From contig NZ_JBBJCN010000001.1 of assembly GCF_037622515.1 (NCBI RefSeq), forward strand, positions 1,228,864 through 1,292,863: a stretch of DNA of 64,000 bases. The letters run 5' to 3'. This document shows positions 25,846 through 35,366 of this stretch, piece after piece. The stretch's first letter is position 1, and each line of letters starts with the position of its first letter. The stretch comes from Paradesertivirga superstes. GTDB taxonomy: Bacteria; Bacteroidota; Bacteroidia; Sphingobacteriales; Sphingobacteriaceae. The notes under the pieces are model-generated. The model did not search any database, was not told the origin of the DNA, and saw only the letters and a list, made by a program, of their open reading frames with translations. A program made the position numbers and the translations under genes.

Positions 25846-25863
25846 ATCCGCCATTATTAAAAT

Positions 25864-25974
25864 ATGAAACCTCTCTCTCCTGGCCGATCTTTGCAAAGAA
25901 GGTTAAGATCTGCTGAACAACCGCTGAAATTTACTTTAGATATCATACCCATTTTATCATTTATCTTTTGGTAA
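25864..25974 (+). CDS. Possible leader peptide before ilvD
   Basis: A 36-codon frame (MKPLSPGRSL... to ...FIFW) between the atpC terminator and ilvD. Codons 25-34 read L-D-I-I-P-I-L-S-F-I, so six of ten specify Ile or Leu, which would suit a translation-coupled attenuation peptide. It is too short for reliable coding evidence, no good promoter is seen before it, and the basic N-terminal half is unlike classic ilv leaders. It could also be chance or a gene remnant. Confidence 0.25.
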   Translation: MKPLSPGRSLQRRLRSAEQPLKFTLDIIPILSFIFW

Positions 25975-26247
25975 AATTCAATTTCAGGAAGAATTTCCCA
26001 ACAAAACTCATTGGACAGAATCACTTATACCGAATACCGAAATCATAATTAGTATACGAGTGCAATATTATTGTACCATATTTGAGCTATATTTAAGAAT
26101 AATATTTCGAATTAGGTAATAATTAAAAATATAATTCTTTTTTAGTTTTTTTCACATATGCTATTGACTGAAAAGAAGCAAGTCCTTACCTTAAGAAAAT
26201 AATTAAAGTACCTTAAAACGTAAACTCACATAGCTATTAATTTATTA
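25975..26247 (+). promoter_or_regulatory. ilvD leader region: competing hairpins, terminator-like stem, promoter
   Basis: AAGAATAATATTT (26095-26107) can pair with AAATATAATTCTT (26127-26139), 12 of 13 positions, followed by TTTTTT and a second T7 run (to 26152): an A/T-rich terminator-like stem. Its left arm can instead pair with AATATTATT at 26064-26072, the mutually exclusive layout of an attenuator. Downstream, TTG (26164-26166) and TACCTTAA (26187-26194) 20 bp apart form a moderate promoter, and TACCTTAA is repeated at 26209-26216, 22 bp on. If that promoter is the main one, the hairpins would lie outside the transcript. Confidence 0.4.
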
Positions 26248-27975
26248 GTGGCCCAGATAAAAAATATCTCAATGAATTCATCATTTACGAAAGAAGAAAT
26301 CGAATTAAATCCCTACAGTAAAGTACTTACACAGGACCCCACCCAGCCCGCAGCTCAGGCGATGCTTTATGGTATCGGCCTAACCGATGAGGATATGCAA
26401 AAAGCTCAGGTTGGAATCGTGAGTATGGGCTATGATGGTAACACTTGCAACATGCACCTTAATGATTTAGCAAAACTTGTTAAAGAGGGTGTCTGGCAGG
26501 AAGATTTAGTGGGATTAATATTTCACACGATTGGTGTAAGTGACGGAATGAGCAACGGAACCGAGGGAATGCGTTATTCTCTGGTTAGCCGTGATATCAT
26601 TGCCGACTCAATTGAGGCTGTTTGCGGTGCGCAATATTATGATTCAATAATTGCGTTACCGGGATGTGATAAAAACATGCCGGGGTCTGTAATGGCCATG
26701 GGCAGGTTAAATCGCCCTTCTATTATGGTTTATGGTGGGACTATTGCTCCAGGTCATTATAAGGGTGAAGATTTAAATATAGTATCTGCTTTCGAAGCTT
26801 TGGGTAAAAAGATGGCAGGCGAAATGAATGACATAGATTTTAAGGAAATCATTAAAAATGCTTGTCCAAGTGCCGGAGCCTGTGGGGGTATCTATACAGC
26901 CAACACAATGGCGGCTGCTATTGAAGCGCTTGGAATGAGCTTGCCATATTCTTCTTCCAGTCCTGCATTAAGTCCGGAGAAAAAGCAGGAATGCCTTGAC
27001 GCTGGTAAAGCAATCAAAATTTTGATGGAACGTGATATTAAACCAAAAGATATCATGACCAGGAAAGCCTTTGAAAATGCCATTGTTACGATCATGATCC
27101 TGGGCGGGTCAACAAATGCTGTTTTGCACTTTTTAGCTATCGCGAAAAGTGTGGATGTAGACTTAACACAAGACGATTTCCAGGAAATAAGCAACCGTAT
27201 TCCTGTATTGGCAGACATGAAGCCAAGCGGAAAATACATGATGGAAGATCTTCATAACATCGGAGGAGTACCTGCGGTGATGAAATACGCCTTGCAGCAA
27301 GGCTGGCTACATGGCGATTGCTTAACCTGCACCGGTAAAACACTCGCTGAAAACCTTGCTGATATTCCGGAACTGGACTTCGACGCACAAAAAATAATAC
27401 TGCCGAAAGAAAACCCAATAAAAGCAACGGGTCATTTACAGATTATCTACGGAAATCTTGCTAAGGGTGGTAGTGTTGCTAAAATTACCGGAAAAGAAGG
27501 CCAACGATTTGAAGGAACTGCACGCGTATTCGATGGTGAGTTCGCCTTAATTGAAGGCATTCAATCGCACCGGGTTAAAAAAGGTGACGTTGTAGTAATC
27601 AGAAATGTAGGCCCTAAAGGCGCCCCGGGAATGCCGGAGATGTTGAAACCCACTTCGGCGTTAATTGGAGTAGGACTCGGCAAAAGCGTTGCACTAATCA
27701 CTGACGGCCGCTTTAGCGGAGGTACCCACGGATTTGTAGTTGGACACATCACTCCGGAAGCTTTTGAAGGCGGACTTATAGGATTGGTTAAAGACAACGA
27801 CATCATTGAAATAGATGCGATTAGCCGCGTTATGACGCTAAAAGTCTCCGAAGAAGAAATAGCTCAGAGAAAAGCTGCGTGGATACAGCCAGAATTGAGA
27901 GCAAAAAAAGGACTTCTCTACAAATATGCAAAGCAGGTTAGCTCAGCAGCTGAAGGCTGCGTAACCGATCTTTAA
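26248..27975 (+). CDS. ilvD: Dihydroxy-acid dehydratase
   Basis: Fe-S dehydratase converting 2,3-dihydroxy acids to 2-keto acids in the valine and isoleucine routes. From the GTG at 26248 the product has 575 residues; an in-frame ATG at 26272 gives 567 and is an equally good start, with no Shine-Dalgarno to decide. Cluster-ligand cysteines fall at Cys67 (GNTC), Cys140 (GCDKNMPG) and Cys212 (SAGACGG), the 73/72 spacing of the [2Fe-2S] type DHADs. GRFSGGTHGFVVGHITPEA near the end is characteristic. It heads the ilv/leu block; ilvB follows after 85 bp. Confidence 0.96.
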   Translation: MAQIKNISMNSSFTKEEIELNPYSKVLTQDPTQPAAQAMLYGIGLTDEDMQKAQVGIVSMGYDGNTCNMHLNDLAKLVKEGVWQEDLVGLIFHTIGVSDGMSNGTEGMRYSLVSRDIIADSIEAVCGAQYYDSIIALPGCDKNMPGSVMAMGRLNRPSIMVYGGTIAPGHYKGEDLNIVSAFEALGKKMAGEMNDIDFKEIIKNACPSAGACGGIYTANTMAAAIEALGMSLPYSSSSPALSPEKKQECLDAGKAIKILMERDIKPKDIMTRKAFENAIVTIMILGGSTNAVLHFLAIAKSVDVDLTQDDFQEISNRIPVLADMKPSGKYMMEDLHNIGGVPAVMKYALQQGWLHGDCLTCTGKTLAENLADIPELDFDAQKIILPKENPIKATGHLQIIYGNLAKGGSVAKITGKEGQRFEGTARVFDGEFALIEGIQSHRVKKGDVVVIRNVGPKGAPGMPEMLKPTSALIGVGLGKSVALITDGRFSGGTHGFVVGHITPEAFEGGLIGLVKDNDIIEIDAISRVMTLKVSEEEIAQRKAAWIQPELRAKKGLLYKYAKQVSSAAEGCVTDL

Positions 27976-28060
27976 AAAAAGAAAAAGTAGGGGTCAATAA
28001 TTAAGATAAATTAAGGTGCAGACTGTAAATGTCTGAATCTCACGTTTAATACCTAATAAG

Positions 28061-29797
28061 ATGGATACAGCACAACAGGAATTACCAGCAAAAGAACCCA
28101 ATACAACCGTCGAAATGAGTGGTTCTGTTGCTTTGCTGGAAGGATTGATAGCGGAAGGCGTAGATACTATTTTTGGATATCCTGGTGGAGCCATCATGCC
28201 TATATATGATGCCTTGTATGACTACATGGATAAAATTAATCACATCCTGGTTCGTCATGAGCAGGGCGGAATTCATGCAGGCCAGGGTTATGCCCGTTCG
28301 TCTGGCAAAGTTGGGGTGGTGTTCGCAACCAGCGGCCCCGGTGCAACTAACCTGGTAACAGGTTTGGCCGATGCCCAGATCGACAGTACTCCATTGGTAT
28401 GTATCACCGGTCAGGTATTTGCTCATTTATTAGGAACTGATGCGTTCCAGGAAACTGATGTCATTAACATCACCACGCCAATAACCAAATGGAACTACCA
28501 GGTAACTGATGCTACAGAGATCCCTGAAGTTTTAGCTAAAGCATTTTATATCGCGAAAAGCGGAAGACCAGGTCCTGTATTAATTGATATTACCAAAAAT
28601 GCCCAGATTCAAAAGTTTGATTTTGCAGGATATGTAAAATGCGACCACATACGCAGTTACCGTCCAAGACCCTTTGTTCGTAAAGAGTATGTAGAGGAAG
28701 CTGCAAGTCTGATCAACCAGGCAAAAAAACCTTTCATACTTTGGGGACAGGGCGTATTATTGGGCAGGGCTGAGCAGGAATTTAAAACATTTATCGAGAA
28801 ATCGGGCATCCCATCAGCATGGACGATATTAGGTGCAGGTGCAATTCCTACAGACCATCCCTTAAATGTTGGGATGCTGGGAATGCATGGTAATTACGGA
28901 CCAAACGTACTTACTAATGAGTGTGATGTTTTAATTGCTATAGGTATGCGTTTTGATGACCGGGTAACCGGCCGATTGGACAAATATGCGAAACAGGCAA
29001 AAATCATTCACTTAGATATTGATCCTGCCGAAATTGATAAGAACATCAAAGTAAATATTCCGGTTTGGGGCGATTGTAAAGAAACGCTTCCCCTATTAAC
29101 CGAACTTGTTCAAGCCAGAGAGCATACCGAATGGGTGGAAAAATTCCGGGATTATACCAGAAAAGAAGTTGAAGCTGTTATCAAAGACGAGCTTTTTCCT
29201 ACCTCTGATGAGCTAACTATGGGTGAAGTTATTCAGATTATAAATGAACTAACTAAGGGTGAAGCTATTATTGTGACCGATGTTGGCCAGCATCAAATGG
29301 TTGCCTGCCGTTATGCAAAGTTTAACAAAACCCGCAGTAATATAACAAGTGGTGGATTAGGAACGATGGGCTTCGCTCTGCCTGCTGCAATTGGAGCAAA
29401 ATATGGCACTCCGGACCGGGAAGTTATTGCAGTAATTGGAGATGGCGGCATCCAAATGAATATCCAGGAATTAGGAACCATTATGCAATTTGGTGTGGAT
29501 GTTAAGATCCTTATTCTAAATAATCAGTTTTTAGGAATGGTACGTCAATGGCAGCAACTGTTTAACGACAAGCGTTATTCTTTTGTAAATATCACAAGTC
29601 CTGATTACGTTAAAGTAGCTGATGCTTACAGAATTCCGGGTGAGAGCGTGAATACCCGCGAAGCTCTTAAAACTGCAATTACTACAATGCTTGATCATAA
29701 AGGGGCTTATCTGCTGGAGGTTATGGTAACTAAAGAAAATAACGTTTTCCCGATGGTACCACAAGGTTGCAGCGTTAGCGAAATCAGATTAAAATAA
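28061..29797 (+). CDS. ilvB: Acetolactate synthase, large (catalytic) subunit
   Basis: ThDP- and FAD-dependent enzyme condensing pyruvate with pyruvate or 2-ketobutyrate, the first common step to valine, leucine and isoleucine. The 578-residue product has the catalytic Glu67 in RHEQGGIHAGQGYAR, the FAD region with GMRFDDRVTGRLD, and the ThDP signature from GDGGIQMNIQEL to LNNQFLGMVRQW. Length is normal for IlvB. ilvN follows after a 60-bp gap to its preferred ATG, consistent with co-expression of the holoenzyme. Confidence 0.97.
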   Translation: MDTAQQELPAKEPNTTVEMSGSVALLEGLIAEGVDTIFGYPGGAIMPIYDALYDYMDKINHILVRHEQGGIHAGQGYARSSGKVGVVFATSGPGATNLVTGLADAQIDSTPLVCITGQVFAHLLGTDAFQETDVINITTPITKWNYQVTDATEIPEVLAKAFYIAKSGRPGPVLIDITKNAQIQKFDFAGYVKCDHIRSYRPRPFVRKEYVEEAASLINQAKKPFILWGQGVLLGRAEQEFKTFIEKSGIPSAWTILGAGAIPTDHPLNVGMLGMHGNYGPNVLTNECDVLIAIGMRFDDRVTGRLDKYAKQAKIIHLDIDPAEIDKNIKVNIPVWGDCKETLPLLTELVQAREHTEWVEKFRDYTRKEVEAVIKDELFPTSDELTMGEVIQIINELTKGEAIIVTDVGQHQMVACRYAKFNKTRSNITSGGLGTMGFALPAAIGAKYGTPDREVIAVIGDGGIQMNIQELGTIMQFGVDVKILILNNQFLGMVRQWQQLFNDKRYSFVNITSPDYVKVADAYRIPGESVNTREALKTAITTMLDHKGAYLLEVMVTKENNVFPMVPQGCSVSEIRLK

Positions 29798-29857
29798 GGA
29801 GTAAGCTTACAGGTGAAAGGAAAGCGTAATGCATCCCTTTCTATAAAATATACCATT

Positions 29858-30466
29858 ATGAGCACAGAAGAAAAAATCGAAAAGCAGGAATATAACATCA
29901 CGGTTTACACGGAGAACCAAATTGGTTTACTTACACGTATCGCAATTATTTTTAGCCGTCGTAAAATAAATATAGAAAGTTTGAATACCTCTCCTTCTGA
30001 AATCGAGAGTATTCACAGGTTCAATATCGTGATAACGGAAACTGAAGATGTTGTTCGTAAGGTTTGTCGCCAAATCGAAAAGCAGGTAGAGGTTCTTAAG
30101 GTATATTTCAATACTAATGAAGATGTAATCTGGCAAGAAATGGCCCTTTATAAGGTCCCAACAGAAGAAATCGCAGAAAAAGCATTGGTAGAAAGACTTT
30201 TAAGAGAAAACGGTGCCCGGGTCGTTGTTATCCGCACAGATTACACAGTTTTTGAAACTACAGGCCACCGTGAAGAAACCGACACTCTTATCACAAAGCT
30301 TCAACCCTACGGTTTAATTGAATTTGTTCGAAGTGCACGAATTGCGATCATAAAAGACAGTGAAGGATTTAACCGGAAACTTCGCGAATTTGAACGCAGA
30401 GACCCCGGTCACGAAGTTATTGAAAATGAATACCTGAACAAGGGTGCAAAAGTTTTCACCATGTAA
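29858..30466 (+). CDS. ilvN: Acetolactate synthase, small (regulatory) subunit
   Basis: Regulatory subunit conferring valine feedback on IlvB. From the ATG at 29858 the product has 202 residues: an N-terminal ACT domain (YNITVYTENQIGLLTRIAIIFSRRKINIESL, about 10-42) and a second ACT-like domain in the C-terminal half. A GTG at 29813 in the same frame would add 15 residues rich in Lys and Ser that do not resemble the family, so the ATG is preferred. Length is longer than E. coli IlvN (about 96) and like IlvH of other Bacteroidota. Confidence 0.95.
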   Translation: MSTEEKIEKQEYNITVYTENQIGLLTRIAIIFSRRKINIESLNTSPSEIESIHRFNIVITETEDVVRKVCRQIEKQVEVLKVYFNTNEDVIWQEMALYKVPTEEIAEKALVERLLRENGARVVVIRTDYTVFETTGHREETDTLITKLQPYGLIEFVRSARIAIIKDSEGFNRKLREFERRDPGHEVIENEYLNKGAKVFTM

Positions 30467-30641
30467 TATTCGTTTTAGAATTAATCACGGGCTTGAAAAG
30501 CTATTTCAGATAATTGCACTAAATTAGCGCCGATTTTGAAATACCCGGTCTAAAAGCATCGACCAGGCTCAGAATAACAGACTCATTAAAGAATACAAGA
30601 AAACATATCACCGAAACTAAATAGAAATCAAGCAATAAAAA

Positions 30642-32123
30642 ATGGCAAATTATTTTAATACACTACCCCTTAGAGAACAATTAAACCAACTGGGTGTATG
30701 CGAATTCATGAACAGTTCTGAATTTTCTGATGGAGTAAACACGTTAAAAGGGAAAAAAATTGTAATCGTAGGTTGCGGCGCTCAAGGCCTAAATCAAGGT
30801 TTAAACTTAAGAGATAGTGGCTTAGATGTTAGTTATGCATTGCGTAAAGAGGCTATCGAAGGAAAAAGAGATTCGTGGAAAAATGCTTCTGGTAACAACT
30901 TCACGGTTGGCACATATGAAGAATTACTTCCAACTGCCGACTTAGTTATCAACCTTACTCCTGATAAACAGCACACCTCGGTTGTTAATGCTGTTATGCC
31001 ATTGATGAAACAGGGTGCTACTTTATCATATTCTCATGGTTTTAATATCGTTGAAGAAGGCATGCAAATCCGTAAAGATCTTACCGTTATTATGGTTGCT
31101 CCAAAATCACCGGGCAGCGAAGTAAGATCTGAGTATGTTAGAGGATTTGGTGTACCCACTCTAATTGCAGTTCACCCTGAAAACGATCCTCAAGGTAAAG
31201 GTTTAGCAGAAGCAAAAGCATATTGCGTTGGAACAGGTGGTCACAAAGCAGGAGTATTAAGATCATCTTTCGTAGCTGAAGTAAAATCAGATTTGATGGG
31301 TGAGCAGACTATCCTTTGCGGTTTATTACAAACAGGCTCTATCCTTTCTTTCGATAAAATGGTTGAAAAAGGAATTGATCCGGGATATGCTTCTAAATTG
31401 GTTCAATACGGTGTTGAGGTAATTACCGAGGCCTTAAAACATGGCGGTGTATCGGGTATGATGGATCGCTTAAGTAATGTTGCTAAGATCAAAGCTTTCG
31501 AAATTTCGGAAGAATTAAAAGACATAATGCGTCCTTTATTCCAAAAGCATCAGGATGATATTATGAGTGGTGAATTTAGTCGCATCATGATGGAAGATTG
31601 GGCTAACGGCGATAAAAATTTATTAGCATGGAGAGCCGAAACAGGTGAAACTGCTTTTGAAAAGACTCCGGCAGGTGATGTTAAAATTACTGAACAAGAA
31701 TATTTCGATAACTACCTTTTAATGGTTGCTTTTGTAAGAGCTGGTGTTGAATTAGCTTTCGAAACTATGGTTGAAGCGGGCATCAAACCAGAATCTGCTT
31801 ACTACGAGTCGCTACACGAAACTCCCCTTATCGCTAATACTATCGCACGAAAAAAATTATTCGAAATGAACCGGGTGATTTCTGATACTGCTGAGTATGG
31901 CTGTTATTTATTCGATCAGGCTTGTAAGCCACTACTGGCTGATTTCATGAAAAAAGTTGACACTAGTTTAGTTGGCAAAAACTTCAATGAAGGAAAAGAT
32001 GGATCTGTTGATAACATGCAATTAGTAGCTATTAATGAGACTTTACGCAACCACCAGGTGGAAATTGTAGGCACAACATTGCGTAAAGCGATGACTGCAA
32101 TGAAAGCGATTAAAACAGCCTAA
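30642..32123 (+). CDS. ilvC: Ketol-acid reductoisomerase, class II
   Basis: NADPH-dependent isomeroreductase making 2,3-dihydroxy acids. The 493-residue product matches the long class II form (E. coli 491). The NADPH motif GCGAQGLNQG is at 45-54, the phosphate-binding loop YALRKEAIEGKRDSW follows, and the doubled knotted C-terminal domain has VKSDLMGEQTILCG and FETMVEAGIKPESAYYESLHE. The Arg/Lys-rich loop suits NADPH over NADH. It precedes the ABC protein after 145 bp that hold a palindromic repeat element. Confidence 0.97.
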   Translation: MANYFNTLPLREQLNQLGVCEFMNSSEFSDGVNTLKGKKIVIVGCGAQGLNQGLNLRDSGLDVSYALRKEAIEGKRDSWKNASGNNFTVGTYEELLPTADLVINLTPDKQHTSVVNAVMPLMKQGATLSYSHGFNIVEEGMQIRKDLTVIMVAPKSPGSEVRSEYVRGFGVPTLIAVHPENDPQGKGLAEAKAYCVGTGGHKAGVLRSSFVAEVKSDLMGEQTILCGLLQTGSILSFDKMVEKGIDPGYASKLVQYGVEVITEALKHGGVSGMMDRLSNVAKIKAFEISEELKDIMRPLFQKHQDDIMSGEFSRIMMEDWANGDKNLLAWRAETGETAFEKTPAGDVKITEQEYFDNYLLMVAFVRAGVELAFETMVEAGIKPESAYYESLHETPLIANTIARKKLFEMNRVISDTAEYGCYLFDQACKPLLADFMKKVDTSLVGKNFNEGKDGSVDNMQLVAINETLRNHQVEIVGTTLRKAMTAMKAIKTA

Positions 32124-32148
32124 AAACCAGGAAGCCTTAGGCGTTTAT

Positions 32149-32218
32149 CATCTCGACACAGGAGAGGTCTTAACGACAGAAAATAGCAAATGTTAAGATT
32201 TCTCCTAAGCTCGAAATG
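32149..32218. repeat. Intergenic palindromic repeat element after ilvC
   Basis: Stem AGGAGAGGTCTTAAC (32160-32174) with GTTAAGATTTCTCCT (32192-32206), 13 Watson-Crick pairs and 2 G-U wobbles, 17-nt loop. Outer CATCTCGA (32149-32156) and TCGAAATG (32211-32218) pair with one mismatch. The right part, AAGATTTCTCC...CTCGAAATGA, matches my recollection of a repeat common between genes in Sphingobacteriaceae and related Bacteroidota. It could be a dispersed miniature element, mRNA stabiliser or transcription-attenuating structure inside the operon. Confidence 0.7.
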
Positions 32219-32268
32219 AAAATTAACTGCCCCGTCAGAAGGATAAAAACAACCGCAACAACCGAATA

Positions 32269-33738
32269 ATGTCAGAGCCATTGGTCCAGATTCAAAACTT
32301 AAACCTGCAATATCAACACAAATTGATATTAAGGGATTTGAATTGGGTCATAAATCGTGGTGAAAACTGGTTACTTAGTGGACCTAGCGGAAGTGGAAAA
32401 ACTTCTTTGGCCAAAATTATAGCCGGTTTGGAGAGTGCAGTTGGAGATATAGAGGTTAACTTCATTTCAGGAAGTAATTTACCTGCCAAATCACTTTATG
32501 TTGAAAGCTGGTACCAGTTTAAAAACGTCGAGGGGGTTGCGAATTTCTATTATCAGCAACGTTATACTAGTCAGCAGGCCAAGGAAACCCTTACTGTAAA
32601 TGCTGACCTAGCAGGCTTTGGTAAAGAAAATAATCTTGAGCTTAATGATGTCGAAAACCTTGTAAATGCTTTAGGCTTTTCAACTTTAAAAAACTCACAA
32701 TTAATCGAATTATCCAGCGGGGAGCATAAAAAGCTGCAATTAATCAAAGCTCTGTGGTTAAAACCGCAGTTGTTACTCATAGACCAGCCATATACGGGAT
32801 TAGACGCCGTTTCGCGTCGGAACTTAAACGTTTTATTGGATCACGTTTCAGCAGAAGGAGTACAATTAATTTTGATTTGTAACGACGCGAATATTGAATT
32901 ACCAAAATATATCAATCGTTTTGCAGAAATTAAAGAAGGCACATTAGTACAATTTCATTCGAGAGAATCGATATCTGTTTTGCCTGAAAGACAATCAGGA
33001 GAACTCCCCGATTTCTTGAAGAAATCACCCGCTTATACGGCCGACACTATCGTCAAAATGCTGGAGATAAACGTAAGTTATGGTGAAAAGCAGGTTTTAA
33101 AAAATATTAACTGGGAAGTTAAAGCTGGAGAAAAATGGCTTTTACAAGGCCCTAATGGTTCAGGGAAATCAACGTTGTTAAGTTTGATAAATGGCGATCA
33201 TCCGCAATCTTACGCCAACACGCTGTATTTATTTGGAAACAAAAGAGGAAGCGGCGAAAGCGTTTGGGATATCAAACAACACATCGGCTTAATTTCGCCT
33301 GAGTTCCATTGGTATTTTGATGCATCATCAACTGTATGGCAAAGTATTGCGTCAGGTTTTTATGATACGGTAGGATTATTCAAACACTTGCCTTATTCAA
33401 AAAGCACTCAGGTTGATGAATTACTTTATTTTTTCGACTTAACGGAGCATAAAAACGATTTGCTAAATACGCTTCCTCTGGGAAAACAGAGATTGGTTTT
33501 ATTAGCAAGAACGATTATCAAAAATCCGGAACTATTAATACTTGATGAGCCTTGCCAGGGCTTAGATCAACAACAAACACAATATTTTAACCACCTGGTG
33601 GATAGATTGTGTAGTAATGGGATGACTTTAATTTATGTCGGGCATTTCGAATCAGCCTTGCCCGGTTGCTTAGAAAAAAGAATCCTCTTAGAGAAAGGCG
33701 AAGTAAAGGCTGTGGAAACGATATTAGAATTTGTATAG
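32269..33738 (+). CDS. Two-domain ABC ATPase (ModF-like)
   Basis: A 489-residue protein made of two ABC ATPase domains with no membrane segment, resembling ModF. Domain 1 has Walker A GPSGSGKT at 38-45, signature LSSGEHKK at about 148-155 and Walker B LLLIDQP at 168-174. Domain 2 has Walker A GPNGSGKS at 294-301, a degenerate signature LPLGKQRL, and Walker B LLILDEP. There is no permease or substrate-binding partner here, so a transport role is not supported. It lies inside the ilv/leu block between ilvC and leuA; whether it works with the pathway is unknown. Confidence 0.85.
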   Translation: MSEPLVQIQNLNLQYQHKLILRDLNWVINRGENWLLSGPSGSGKTSLAKIIAGLESAVGDIEVNFISGSNLPAKSLYVESWYQFKNVEGVANFYYQQRYTSQQAKETLTVNADLAGFGKENNLELNDVENLVNALGFSTLKNSQLIELSSGEHKKLQLIKALWLKPQLLLIDQPYTGLDAVSRRNLNVLLDHVSAEGVQLILICNDANIELPKYINRFAEIKEGTLVQFHSRESISVLPERQSGELPDFLKKSPAYTADTIVKMLEINVSYGEKQVLKNINWEVKAGEKWLLQGPNGSGKSTLLSLINGDHPQSYANTLYLFGNKRGSGESVWDIKQHIGLISPEFHWYFDASSTVWQSIASGFYDTVGLFKHLPYSKSTQVDELLYFFDLTEHKNDLLNTLPLGKQRLVLLARTIIKNPELLILDEPCQGLDQQQTQYFNHLVDRLCSNGMTLIYVGHFESALPGCLEKRILLEKGEVKAVETILEFV

Positions 33739-33857
33739 CATAATGAAAGAAGAACGTTATAGTCTAAACCGGGGATGGGTTTTCATTTATGCTAACACAA
33801 ATAAACAAAATGCCCCAAAATTTTCATCCCCCAAATTAACATCAATACGCTAAAATC

Positions 33858-35366
33858 ATGTTACACGATCCAAACCGCATATTCATATTTGACACCACGC
33901 TTCGTGATGGAGAACAGGTACCCGGTTCACAGCTTACAACACCAGAAAAAATAATTATTGGAGAAGCTCTCCAGTCATTAGGTGTTGATGTTATTGAAGC
34001 AGGATTTCCTATTTCAAGTCCCGGTGATTTTAAAAGTGTGGTTGAGCTGTCAAAAGTAGTTCGCGACCCTATAATTTGCGCCTTAACCCGTGCAAATAAA
34101 GGCGACATCGATTCTGCAGCAGAAGCTTTAAAATATGCCAAATATCCTCGTATTCATACTGGTATTGGCTCATCAGACATGCATATTCAATACAAATTTA
34201 ACAGCACAAGAGAAAAAATTCTTGAGCGTGCGGTTGAAGCAGTAAAATATGCAAAGAGCTTTGTGGAAGATATTGAATTTTACGCTGAAGACGCCGGAAG
34301 AGCAGATAATGTATTTCTTGCTCAAATGATCGAAGCTGTAATTTCCGCAGGTGCAACTGTAGTTAATATCCCGGATACCAACGGATATTGCTTGCCTGAA
34401 CAATACGGCGCAAAAATCCGCTTTCTGAAAGAAAACGTAAAAAACATTGATCAGGCGATCATATCTGTTCATTGCCATAACGATTTGGGACTTGCAACAG
34501 CTAACAGCATTGCTGGTATTCAAAACGGTGCGCGTCAGGTAGAATGTACCATTAATGGTATTGGCGAACGTGCAGGCAATACTTCATTGGAAGAAGTTGT
34601 GATGATTTTAAAAACTCATACTTCTTTAGGGTTCCACAACAACATAAACAGCAAGCATTTATATAATTTAAGTGGCATGGTAAGCCGCATGATGCGTATG
34701 CCTGTGCAGCCTAATAAAGCAATTATCGGAAGAAACGCATTTGCTCATAGTTCAGGTATTCATCAGGATGGTGTTCTTAAGCACCGTGAAACATATGAAA
34801 TTATGAACCCTGAAGATGTAGGGATTGACCAGTCTGAGATCATTCTGACTGCCCGAAGCGGAAGACATGCTTTGAAACATCATTTAGAACGCCTTGGGTA
34901 TTCCATCGATCGTATCGACTTAGACCAAACCTATCAGCGATTTTTAACTATGGCTGATCAGAAAAAAGAGATTAAGGATGATGATCTTTTGAAACTGATG
35001 GGTGAAGAAGCAGAGACAAACTTCAAAAACGGGGTAACAATCAACTCCTTACAGGTAACCTGCGGCGATCAAACCGCACCACAGGCCGTAGTTAAATTAA
35101 ACTATGATGGTGCCGAACATGAAGCTACTGCATCAGGAAATGGTCCGGTAAGCGCAACGATACATGCAATCGAAAAAATACTTGGCCGTGATGTTGAAAT
35201 TAAAGAGTTTAACATACACTCTATCCATGGAGGCAGTGATGATGTGAGCAAGGTGGATATGCGCGTGATTCATAAGGACCAGTCATATATGGGCTATGGG
35301 TTCAGCACCGATATTGTAAGAGCATCGGCTAATGCATATTTGGATGCTTTGAATAAATTTGTATAA
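33858..35366 (+). CDS. leuA: 2-isopropylmalate synthase
   Basis: Condenses acetyl-CoA with 2-ketoisovalerate, the first step of leucine synthesis. The 502-residue product has the metal/substrate motif FDTTLRDGEQ at 11-20, the FYAEDAGRAD region, the HCHNDLGLA metal ligands near 200-208, NGIGERAGNTSLEE (motif two), and a C-terminal LeuA dimer allosteric domain (about 385-502) with G-x-GPVSAT. Classical E. coli-type LeuA. It is separated from leuC by 158 bp. A second, more divergent homolog lies at 37.6 kb. Confidence 0.95.
   Translation: MLHDPNRIFIFDTTLRDGEQVPGSQLTTPEKIIIGEALQSLGVDVIEAGFPISSPGDFKSVVELSKVVRDPIICALTRANKGDIDSAAEALKYAKYPRIHTGIGSSDMHIQYKFNSTREKILERAVEAVKYAKSFVEDIEFYAEDAGRADNVFLAQMIEAVISAGATVVNIPDTNGYCLPEQYGAKIRFLKENVKNIDQAIISVHCHNDLGLATANSIAGIQNGARQVECTINGIGERAGNTSLEEVVMILKTHTSLGFHNNINSKHLYNLSGMVSRMMRMPVQPNKAIIGRNAFAHSSGIHQDGVLKHRETYEIMNPEDVGIDQSEIILTARSGRHALKHHLERLGYSIDRIDLDQTYQRFLTMADQKKEIKDDDLLKLMGEEAETNFKNGVTINSLQVTCGDQTAPQAVVKLNYDGAEHEATASGNGPVSATIHAIEKILGRDVEIKEFNIHSIHGGSDDVSKVDMRVIHKDQSYMGYGFSTDIVRASANAYLDALNKFV

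Noticed and set aside
28082..28426. 114-codon minus-strand frame opposite ilvB
   Set aside because: Covers the conserved N-terminal ThDP domain of ilvB; a shadow.
34173..34523. 116-codon minus-strand frame opposite leuA
   Set aside because: Covers the catalytic barrel of leuA; Cys/Phe-rich translation typical of a shadow frame.
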